A stretch of 11,121 nucleotides of DNA from Rubrobacter sp. (GTDB lineage Bacteria > Actinomycetota > Rubrobacteria > Rubrobacterales > Rubrobacteraceae). This document shows, one piece after another, positions 5,729 through 11,121 of the stretch (positions are counted from its first letter, which is position 1; each line of letters starts with the position of its first letter). A program made the position numbers and the translations under genes. Below the pieces are notes generated by a model that saw nothing but the letters and a program-made list of their open reading frames with translations, ran no database searches and was not told where the DNA came from. Where the stretch lies: positions 1 through 11,121 of the forward strand of contig JAFAPF010000528.1 in assembly GCA_019247245.1 (NCBI GenBank), read 5' to 3'.

Positions 5729-6676
5729 TTAGAGAATCACCCGGGATGCAGGCGCCTGGCGGACGCCGCGCGATTTCCTTAGATCTCTCGTTATGTTTAT
5801 CCGTTTGAGCCACCGATCCGTCCCGTCGAACCTCGCCTTGAAGGAACTTCTCCCGTGAACGGCCTTGTAGTTGTCGATAAACAGGCACTGCCCGGGCAGC
5901 AAGGTGACGCTCCTCAGGTTTGCGTCTATCGCTCGGATCAGGTTGTCTATAGCTGAGCGTGCCTTTTCCGTCTCCGGTCGATCCATAGAGTACGGATCGA
6001 AGCGCACGTACGGAGATCTGGGGTCCCCGAACAGTACAGGCGCCGTCTCTCCCTCGCTGTCCGTCGGGTGTGACGGGTCCGGGTGGAAGACAAAGTGTGG
6101 CTCGAACAGGACATCGACTTGGTCCGGGTCCAGCTGTATCTCATCGATCGAGGCGAAGGTGGTAGGCACGGCGTCCAGGTTCCGCAGGCACATCAGGCCT
6201 ATATAGTCGCCTCGATAGGGGTAGCGCGCGTCTTCCGTATGCCAAACAAGCTCTCTTTCGCTGCCGGTACCGAGCATCTCGTCTTGGTGGCCCTCGATGG
6301 GCACGATATCTTGACAGATGAGCCCGCCCCGCTGATGAGACCAAGCGATGACGTCGCCCAAGAGTGCCCCGCACAAGTTGAGAAAGACCTCCTCTTCCAT
6401 GGAAGAGGAGCTAACAGGCCCTTTTCTCCAATGGGTCGGCGTCTTACCTATCTTGGAGTCGTCCACGGGATAGCCCGAGATCACGCAAACTCCCGACGGC
6501 TCCGTTAATCTAAATGCGTTGAGGAACAAGCGTAGCCGCCTGGGAAGCTCTTGGGCATACGTACTCGCGCTGTCCAGAAAATCGTCCTCTTCCACCGAAC
6601 CGTATCGAGAAGCCACCTCTTTTACGAGCGGCAGGACTGCTTCAACTTCCTCGTCGGTCAATTCGAGCCTGTGCAC
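5729..6676 (-). CDS. Fe(II)/2-oxoglutarate amino-acid beta-hydroxylase (VioC/AsnO-like)
   Basis: This is a clavaminate-synthase-like dioxygenase, expected to hydroxylate the beta carbon of a free or carrier-bound amino acid such as arginine or asparagine. It would use O2 and 2-oxoglutarate in the cytoplasm. The start is GTG 6676 (VHRLELTDEE), preceded by AAAGGAG five to six bases upstream, giving 315 residues, near the usual 330-350. The iron ligands are visible: WHTED (H146, E148) and KAVHGR (H274). DGTDRWLKRINIT (R288 or R292) is the expected 2-oxoglutarate-binding Arg region, and VRFDPYSMD around 224-232 falls where VioC-type enzymes contact the substrate. The C-terminus RDLRKSRGVRQAPASRVI is typical of the family. 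No nonribosomal peptide synthetase or guanidino biosynthesis gene is nearby, which is unusual. The enzyme may act on a free amino acid. Substrate identity is not readable. The frame is intact. Confidence 0.85.
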   Translation of the reverse strand: MHRLELTDEEVEAVLPLVKEVASRYGSVEEDDFLDSASTYAQELPRRLRLFLNAFRLTEPSGVCVISGYPVDDSKIGKTPTHWRKGPVSSSSMEEEVFLNLCGALLGDVIAWSHQRGGLICQDIVPIEGHQDEMLGTGSERELVWHTEDARYPYRGDYIGLMCLRNLDAVPTTFASIDEIQLDPDQVDVLFEPHFVFHPDPSHPTDSEGETAPVLFGDPRSPYVRFDPYSMDRPETEKARSAIDNLIRAIDANLRSVTLLPGQCLFIDNYKAVHGRSSFKARFDGTDRWLKRINITRDLRKSRGVRQAPASRVIL

Positions 6677-6689
6677 GGTGCACTCCTTT

Positions 6690-6968
6690 ACCTTCCAACG
6701 GGACGGCCCGGATTCCGCTCTCCGCTGTCTTTTAGACAGCTCTGCTAGCTTTCCAAAAGCATGGGCCCTCGCCAAGCGGGCGCGTATATTTGATGAGAAA
6801 GCCGGTGACACTGAGGAAATCGCCGCTCTTGATCTAGACGCTACGTTGGCTCGATTTCACGCTGCCGTTCCGGCTCCGATAGCAGAAACCGCATCTTTTG
6901 CTGACCCCTCTTCCTATCGAGTTGCTAGTATCCTATCATACTTTCGTAAAAAGTCCTTATTAGCATAG
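6690..6968 (+). pseudogene. Coding-like 3' remnant on the plus strand, unknown
   Basis: The frame ending at TAG 6966-6968 reads KAWALAKRARIFDEKAGDTE, then an Ala/Asp-rich stretch (EIAALDLDATLARFHAAVPA), and ends SYFRKKSLLA. G-rich first codon positions and the acidic and alanine-rich composition suggest real coding. The opposite reading is Ser/Arg-rich and broken by a stop, as antisense readings often are. Upstream this frame runs into the hydroxylase on the other strand, so a 5' end is missing. No family is recognised. It may be the tail of a deleted gene, or chance. Confidence 0.22.
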
Positions 6969-7266
6969 GTACCATGGACAATACGTGCGCTCACCATAGC
7001 GAAAGGCCCGGCAGCAGAGGTAGAGCAATACAACCGTGCCCAACGTGAGAACTAGCGGGGCTTGATGTCTATTAGGACCGCCGCTTCGCCACTAACCACG
7101 CCGCAGGCGTGTATTTGGCAAAACCGATGAATCCTAACCACATAAGCTTTTCCCGCTTGTAAACCCGAAGACACTACCGCGCCGGAGGTCTAGGCACAAA
7201 AGGAAGGGTCAGCGCCCACGAAGCGTTCGCTAGGAAGCTAACGTAGCAGCCTATGATTAATACTTC
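6969..7266. other. Intergenic stretch, nothing firm
   Basis: About 300 bases lie upstream of the hydroxylase region and after the GDWGD gene. The only item seen is a leftward 23-codon ORF at 7072-7143, MWLGFIGFAKYTPAAWLVAK then RRS. It would be a tiny hydrophobic peptide but has only a weak GGGAAAAG site upstream. No RNA gene or terminator was seen. Confidence 0.35.
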
Positions 7267-7632
7267 TCAATAATGCTCTTCCTCTTCCGGCCTCAGGAAC
7301 GTAGTGGCAAGTCGCTCCACGTCCGTCATCAACCACACCTCCTCGCCTCCAACTTTGTAGACGCTCATGAGGCTAAGGCCATTCTCGAGCGCCTTATCCC
7401 ACGCTTTCTTGTCTTCTTCGGTTTGGTCGCCCCAGTCACCACTACAGTGCCTCTCGAGCAAATGTTGCGGATCGATGCCGTGCCTGTGCATCAATTTCTC
7501 GGCCAGCGGTGTGATGATCAGGTGTCCGCTATCGAACCTAAGCGAGTCGAGCTTTGATGCGAACTCTCGCGTAGGCACGTGGACGTTATGCGATACTCTG
7601 TCGGGATCCACGTCTGCATTTATCACCGTCAA
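7267..7632 (-). CDS. Conserved unknown protein with GDWGD motif
   Basis: The start is TTG 7632, with AAGGAG six to seven bases upstream; the product is 121 residues. The C-terminal two thirds match a small, widely distributed protein type that is often labelled hypothetical or plasmid-related. Matching segments are LIITPLAEKLMHRHGIDPQH, the motif RHCSGDWGDQTEEDKKAWDK, ALENGLSLMSVYKVGGEEVW, and LMTDVERLATTFLRPEEEEH. In that family the conserved blocks are the GDWGD followed by acidic residues, an S-x-Y strand, and a W-x-x-T-(E/D)-x-(D/E)-R-x-x-T-T ending. All of them are present here. Biochemical function is unknown to me. The family is common in accessory DNA. An upstream ATG with its own GGAGG site encodes an eight-residue leader whose TGA overlaps the TTG. 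The true start may therefore be affected by a small indel. Confidence 0.8.
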   Translation of the reverse strand: MTVINADVDPDRVSHNVHVPTREFASKLDSLRFDSGHLIITPLAEKLMHRHGIDPQHLLERHCSGDWGDQTEEDKKAWDKALENGLSLMSVYKVGGEEVWLMTDVERLATTFLRPEEEEHY

Positions 7633-7711
7633 GTCCCACTCCTTCCATCTGACATGAGGTCTTCCTCCTCATCCTTTGCTTTTGCTGTCGTATTGAACAT
7701 ACAAGGCAGGG

Positions 7712-7780
7712 TGTCCCGTTATCATGAGACTAGCGTCCTGTCTTGTTCAGGAAGTTTTGTCCTGTATTGTTCGCGAAGTT
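7712..7780 (+). mobile_element. Possible insertion-sequence end with tandem repeats
   Basis: Two 22-base units, GTCCTGTCTTGTTCAGGAAG (plus TT) at 7735-7756 and GTCCTGTATTGTTCGCGAAG (plus TT) at 7759-7780, agree at 19 of 22 positions with a 24-base period. A weaker third unit, TGTCCCGTTATCATGAGAC, begins at 7712. A TGT terminus followed by multiple terminal repeats is the architecture of IS21-type ends. No transposase gene and no second end is in the window, so this would be a solo end. The IS assignment is an inference; the repeats are seen directly. Confidence 0.4.
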
Positions 7781-7935
7781 AAACCGGCCTCACCAGTCTG
7801 CAGCATGTAGCGCCACGCCCCGCTCTCCTTACTCAACACGCACACGGCGACCTCGTTTGCAATGTGGGTCTCGCCACCTTCTTCGTACGTCCGCTTCGCG
7901 CTCGCTGGGCCTTCGTTCCCCCAGGGATCCGATAT
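7747..7935 (-). pseudogene. Gene scrap, possible NTF2/SnoaL-like fragment
   Basis: Directly after the cyclic-di-GMP gene, the leftward frame from 7935 reads SDPWGNEGPASAKRTYEEGG, then ETHIANEVAVCVLSKESGAW and RYMLQTGEAG. It then enters the tandem repeats and stops at 7747-7749. It has no start codon of its own: a TAG lies immediately before it. The Trp-Arg-Tyr-Met strand and the acidic, Gly-rich composition are coding-like and faintly resemble NTF2/SnoaL-like small proteins. The last part coincides with the repeat region, as if the gene had been cut by an element. Family identity is uncertain. Confidence 0.35.
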
Positions 7936-7941
7936 CTATAA

Positions 7942-10143
7942 TCACCCAATACACAGATTTTCGCCTCCTCCTCTTTGCTCTGGGATGTATCGGACCATCG
8001 CCCTAGTCATTAGCAGCTCGTTAGCCGCCGCGGGCGGCAAGGCCTTGGCGACATAGTCGCCTTGGACGAATTCGCACCCTATCTCCCTTAGACGGCGAAG
8101 CTGACCAGCAGTCTCGACGCCCTCAGCGATGACCCTCAAGCCCACGGCGTGCGCGAAGTCGATCAAACCCGGTATGATCGCCGAATTGTTAGGGTCTTCT
8201 AGGTACTCGCGGATGAACGAGCCATCGATCTTCAGGTGCTCCATCTTGAATTGGCTGGCAAGGTAAGATAAAGAGCTGTTGCCCATCCCGAAGTCGTCGA
8301 TGACGAGCCACACGCCTAAAGATTTGAGTGCTCCGAGCACGGCGACGGTGGAGTCCACCTCGTGCATCGCGACGCTCTCGGTGATCTCCAGTGCCAGGTT
8401 ACCCGGATCGAGCCCAGTGTCTCGCAAGATGCGAGCTATATCCCCAACCAGCCCAGGATGCTGGAACTGGCGCAACGAGAGGTTTACACCCACTATCGGG
8501 GCAGGATAGGTCGGACACCGCTCTTGCCACTCGCGCCCCTGGCGACAGGCTTCCTCAAGCACCCACCGTCCAATGGGAACGATGAGCCCGGTCTCCTCAG
8601 CGAGGGGAATGAACTTGGCAGGGCTCATCATCCCGCGCTTGGGATGCTCCCAGCGCAGGAGAGCTTCCATCCCGGCAATGTAGTTACTCACCAAGGAGAA
8701 TACAGGCTGGTAGTAGACCCTAAACTCATCGCGCTCGATAGCCTTCCTGAGGTCATTCTCCAGCTCCAGGCGCTCTAGAGCCTGCGTGTCCTTGCTCCGG
8801 TCGAAGACCTCGTAGCGGGCCTTGCCCTTATTCTTTGCCCGGTACATGGCTACGTCCGCGGCCCGTAAGAGGTCTGCCGCTCCTCCGCCCGCGACGTCGC
8901 TCAAGACGATGCCGATGCTGACCGTGACGAAGATGAAGTGGTCCTCTATGGCGAAAGGCACCCGCAGCTCTCGGATGATCTTCTTGGCGACCTCCTCCGC
9001 ATCGCCCACCTTCGAGATACCCTTCAGCAAAATGGTGTACTCGTCACCCCCCAGGCGCGCGACGATGTCGCTGGGTCTCAAGCACCCCTTAAGGCGCTGG
9101 CCCACCGCGACGAGGAGCTGGTCTCCCACCTCGTGCCTCAAGGAATCGTTGACCACTTTGAAGTCATCTAAATCCAAGAACAGCACCGCCACCGGGTCGT
9201 CGCGCCGCTGCGTGCGGTTCAGGATGTGCTCAACACGGTCCAGGAATAAGGTCCGGTTCGGCAAGCCAGTCAACGAGTCGTGGAACGCTTGGTGTACTAG
9301 CTCATCCTCGAGCGCCTTGCGCTCAGTGATGTCGAGCATGAATCCTTGCCAATAGAGAGATTGGCTCGCCTCCTCCTGGACCACAACCGATTCGTTACGC
9401 ACCCACACTATCCGCCCATCGCGATGTACCACACGGTACTCTGTGGTGTAGGCCTCGCCCGGCTCGACGACCCGTTCATCCTCAGCCCGCATCCGCTCGC
9501 GGTCGTCAGGATGCACCATACGCCATCTGAGATCCGGGTCCTTGCACTCCTCAGGAGAGTAACCCGTCAGAGTCTCTATCTGAGGACTTATGTACATCGC
9601 GGAATCGGGGCCCCCGATCTCCTGAATGTAGGTGACGGCCGGCATCCGCTCGACAAGCGTGCGGTACCTGGTTTCGGCTTGTCGCAACCGCTCCTCGGTC
9701 CGCTTGCGTTCGTCAATGTCCTCGGCTACGCCTAAAACGAACGCCGGCTCGCCGTCGCTTTCCTCGACGAGGAACGCTGAAAGCTGGACCCACATGACGC
9801 TACCGTCCTTGCGAACGTAGCGCTGCTCCAGCTGGAAACACTGGCGCTCACCGCGCACGAGCTCCCCATAGAGCTCCGCATCCTTCTCCGCGTCCTCGGG
9901 GAGGGTGAAGTTGGGGCGAACCGTACCGCGGAACTCCTCTTCGTCGTAGCCGAGCATCCTACCGAGCGCCGAGTTACCCTCCCAGGGTCGATCCTCGGCA
10001 TACTTGATCATCATGCCTATGGGTGCCCTTTCGAAAGCTCTCCTTAGCGGCTGCTTGCTCACGTCGGCCCCATGTCTGATCATCCTCGCCGCCAGGACCG
10101 TTCCAGAGGGTTTCGGTGGTCGCTTATGACGTGAAGCACGCAT
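7942..10143 (-). CDS. PAS-PAS-GGDEF-EAL cyclic-di-GMP synthase/phosphodiesterase
   Basis: This cytoplasmic signalling protein would make and/or degrade cyclic di-GMP. It has 733 residues from ATG 10143, with GAGAGG five bases upstream. PAS1 covers about 36-145 and PAS2 with PAC about 157-274. GGDEF covers about 285-445: the signature is GGDEY at 365-369, Tyr replacing the usual Phe. The inhibitory I-site RPSD at 356-359 is five residues before it. EAL covers about 463-715 and keeps the catalytic set: MEALLRWEH (493-495 EAL), VNLSLRQF, EITES, IDDFGMGNSS (616-619), K638 and EGVET. QGDYVAKALP replaces the usual QGYLFSKP. Both halves therefore look competent, and the EAL domain is the better preserved. 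The upstream frame (10080-10520) encodes the membrane part that homologues carry on the same chain. Here it overlaps by 64 bases in another frame, so the sensor has been separated from the output. Confidence 0.92.
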   Translation of the reverse strand: MRASRHKRPPKPSGTVLAARMIRHGADVSKQPLRRAFERAPIGMMIKYAEDRPWEGNSALGRMLGYDEEEFRGTVRPNFTLPEDAEKDAELYGELVRGERQCFQLEQRYVRKDGSVMWVQLSAFLVEESDGEPAFVLGVAEDIDERKRTEERLRQAETRYRTLVERMPAVTYIQEIGGPDSAMYISPQIETLTGYSPEECKDPDLRWRMVHPDDRERMRAEDERVVEPGEAYTTEYRVVHRDGRIVWVRNESVVVQEEASQSLYWQGFMLDITERKALEDELVHQAFHDSLTGLPNRTLFLDRVEHILNRTQRRDDPVAVLFLDLDDFKVVNDSLRHEVGDQLLVAVGQRLKGCLRPSDIVARLGGDEYTILLKGISKVGDAEEVAKKIIRELRVPFAIEDHFIFVTVSIGIVLSDVAGGGAADLLRAADVAMYRAKNKGKARYEVFDRSKDTQALERLELENDLRKAIERDEFRVYYQPVFSLVSNYIAGMEALLRWEHPKRGMMSPAKFIPLAEETGLIVPIGRWVLEEACRQGREWQERCPTYPAPIVGVNLSLRQFQHPGLVGDIARILRDTGLDPGNLALEITESVAMHEVDSTVAVLGALKSLGVWLVIDDFGMGNSSLSYLASQFKMEHLKIDGSFIREYLEDPNNSAIIPGLIDFAHAVGLRVIAEGVETAGQLRRLREIGCEFVQGDYVAKALPPAAANELLMTRAMVRYIPEQRGGGENLCIG

Positions 10144-10520
10144 CTCATCCTCTCATCAGAAAAACCGAGGATCAGCAGCACTAGACCGGTGGTGAGGATG
10201 GGGTAACCACTAGACCAGAAGGCATCGAACATAGAAGGAATCGGTGTCTCGATATGCAGAACGTTCTTGAAGAAGTCCAAAGCAAAGGCACCGGCGATAA
10301 ATATTATCTGGCCGAAGGCCAATAGGTAACAGGACAGCGAACGCTCCGGGTGGTTCATGCACATACCAACCACAATCGTCACCACCGTGGATATGTCCAG
10401 GAGGTCGTAGAAGAAGCTGAGCTCAGCCTCCAACAGCAGAAAGAGCTCGAACGCAACCAGGCTTCCCAGTAGTAGAAAGACACCCCATGCACATGGCCTC
10501 GTGCTGTACCTACAGGTCAT
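10080..10520 (-). pseudogene. Truncated N-terminal membrane sensor of the cyclic-di-GMP protein
   Basis: The frame from ATG 10520 carries four hydrophobic segments at about residues 11-30, 36-55, 62-84 and 98-120. It also holds the motifs HPERSLSCYLLAFGQIIFIA and PIPSMFDAFWSSGYPILTTG. These match the first half of the multi-helix N-terminal region that actinobacterial PAS-GGDEF-EAL proteins carry (HPERPLPWYLLALGQ ... PFPSVADALYLAGYPLLAAG in the family pattern). The usual later helices are missing. After LVLLILGFSDERMR the frame becomes Arg-rich and stops at 10080, while the PAS-GGDEF-EAL frame has already begun at 10143. I infer an internal deletion with loss of frame. It could still be made as a separate 146-residue membrane protein from the promoter at 10683-10711. 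Confidence 0.7.
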
Positions 10521-10683
10521 CTACCGTGACCCCAGACGCTACCAACTCGAGCTAGCCGACAAGCTGTCACAATTTGGCCGCTTTGACCGCGTGATGGTCT
10601 CCTCCTTACCAAAACATTCCCGTACTTGTTTATTCTCGCCTTCTCTCCTAGCGCTCGGCTTCGAGTCGCTGGGGTTACTCTAA
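10501..10683 (+). other. Coding-like plus-strand stretch, unknown
   Basis: Rightward from GTG 10501 the translation VLYLQVIYRDPRRYQLELAD continues KLSQFGRFDRVMVSS with frequent C or G at third positions. This is more coding-like than most antisense readings here. It then loses that character and stops at 10681-10683, without a recognised motif or ribosome binding site. It is opposite the 5' untranslated region of the membrane-sensor gene. Either a gene scrap or chance. Confidence 0.15.
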
Positions 10684-10711
10684 TAATAACTTTCCTTATA
10701 AGGCAAGTCAA
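10683..10711 (-). promoter_or_regulatory. Sigma70-type promoter for the cyclic-di-GMP locus
   Basis: On the minus strand, TTGACT (10706-10711) and TATTAT (10683-10688) are separated by exactly 17 bases. Each matches the consensus at five of six positions. Transcription would begin near 10675 and leave about 155 bases before the ATG at 10520. Confidence 0.6.
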
Positions 10712-10977
10712 ATCTTTTACTATAAATATCAGATATATAAAGGCGTATAGTCTAATAGCGAGGAATTAGTTTGTCGAGTCATTTATAGTCTATCTAAGAA
10801 CGGCATTATGTAGGTAACATATATAATATGCCCAAGCCGGGGGCAAATATTGCTAAACAGCGCGTCGAGTCGCTATTTCATCGCGCCCACCAAGTAATAA
10901 TATGTCCAAGTTTGGCGTCCTTTACGACACGATAGATACCCTATTATCCTTTATTACGTGAACTCAGGAGGCAAACG
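10712..10977. promoter_or_regulatory. AT-rich intergenic region with repeated 14-mer
   Basis: This divergent region between the cyclic-di-GMP locus and the winged-helix-like gene is visibly richer in A and T than its surroundings. ATAATATGCCCAAG (10823-10836) and ATAATATGTCCAAG (10897-10910) form a direct repeat with one mismatch and a 74-base spacing. They could be regulator sites. A TATTAT box (10942-10947) lies 31 bases before the next gene. No gene was seen. Confidence 0.35.
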
Positions 10978-11121
10978 ATAGTTAAGAAAATCCGGAGCCC
11001 AAACTACCCACGAATCAACCTGCGGGAAGCGATCGAGCGGGTCGTTCAAGTGTATGAAAAGGAGGGCAGGCGACCCGCAAGCGACGAAGACATTGCTGCA
11101 GATTTAGGCTACAACACCTTG
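10978..11121 (+). CDS. Winged-helix-like conserved protein, N-terminus, apparent ATA start
   Basis: The frame runs off the window end after 48 codons. After the first codon it reads VKKIRSPNYPRINLREAIER, then VVQVYEKEGRRPASDEDIAA and DLGYNTL. This is the start of a widespread hypothetical family of about 190 residues with a likely winged helix. The pattern is RSPNYP, L-x-E-A-I-E-R, vY-x-K-E-x-R, then iA-x-x-lGY. A perfect AGGAGG (10966-10971) sits six bases before codon 10978-10980, where homologues have the initiator Met. That codon is ATA, and no ATG, GTG or TTG lies in frame nearby upstream. Either the start codon has mutated, a rare ATA start is used, or the base is wrong. A DNA-binding role is inferred from fold resemblance only. 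Confidence 0.65.
   Translation, partial: MVKKIRSPNYPRINLREAIERVVQVYEKEGRRPASDEDIAADLGYNTL

Noticed and set aside
6389..6410. Perfect 22-bp palindrome centred on CCATGG
   Set aside because: It lies within the hydroxylase coding sequence and encodes a Ser-run followed by Met-Glu-Glu-Glu. Codon choice for that segment explains it, and no operator context is visible.
7072..7200. Leftward phrase LDLRRGSVFGFTSGKS resembling an ABC transporter Walker A region
   Set aside because: The Walker A motif is incomplete and the frame stops a few codons later, with nothing of an ATPase before or after.
8279..9820. Numerous rightward open frames
   Set aside because: All are shadows of the high-confidence PAS-GGDEF-EAL gene on the other strand.
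1..11121. CRISPR arrays and long dispersed repeats
   Set aside because: No regularly spaced repeats of 20-40 bases were found by eye; the only tandem repeats are the short ones listed.

Overview
The window reads as chromosome of an actinobacterium, most likely Rubrobacter or a close relative. The indications are an F420-type LLM oxidoreductase, a small CxxC zinc-ribbon protein of a kind I associate with Rubrobacter, and a PAS-PAS-GGDEF-EAL protein preceded by half of an actinobacterial-type membrane sensor domain. Strong AGGAGG-like ribosome binding sites and frequent GTG/TTG starts fit this. The assignment is by recognition of protein families; no marker gene is present.

Layout. 1-47: start of a leftward membrane protein that leaves the window. 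528-1255 (+): monofunctional peptidoglycan glycosyltransferase (GT51), split by a one-base frameshift. 1329-2163 (-): LLM-class F420-dependent oxidoreductase, also frameshifted. 2398-2454 (+): possible TusA-like N-terminal scrap. 2480-2875 (-): hotdog acyl-CoA thioesterase. 2912-2957 (-): 3' half of a tRNA-Leu. 3009-3045: strong terminator hairpin. 3083-3319 (-): small unknown protein with an internal stop. 3384-4261 (-): mechanosensitive-channel-like membrane protein disrupted by an apparent 56-bp insertion. 4441-4736 (-): zinc-ribbon protein plus a 24-codon coupled ORF. 4965-5008 (-): 3' half of a tRNA-Arg(TCT). 5179-5728: mostly non-coding, with a few weak small ORFs and a clean hairpin. 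5729-6676 (-): stand-alone Fe(II)/2-oxoglutarate amino-acid beta-hydroxylase of the VioC/AsnO type. 7267-7632 (-): conserved unknown protein with a GDWGD motif. 7712-7935: tandem repeats resembling an insertion-sequence end, abutting a gene scrap. 7942-10520 (-): cyclic-di-GMP signalling protein and, in another frame, its truncated membrane part, with a good sigma70 promoter upstream. 10978-11121 (+): start of a winged-helix-like conserved protein whose start position reads ATA.

The most striking property is the number of damaged genes and half-tRNAs in 11 kb. The lesions are of several kinds: one-base indels outside homopolymers, an in-frame nonsense codon, a 56-bp insertion between 5-bp direct repeats, a lost start codon, truncated tRNAs and a truncated membrane domain. 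This pattern argues for real gene decay in an accessory region, although some single indels could be sequencing errors. The intact-looking genes (thioesterase, zinc ribbon, hydroxylase, GDWGD protein, PAS-GGDEF-EAL) do not form an obvious shared pathway. I did not find a convincing new multi-gene system. The hydroxylase without biosynthetic neighbours and the tRNA fragments are the best leads.
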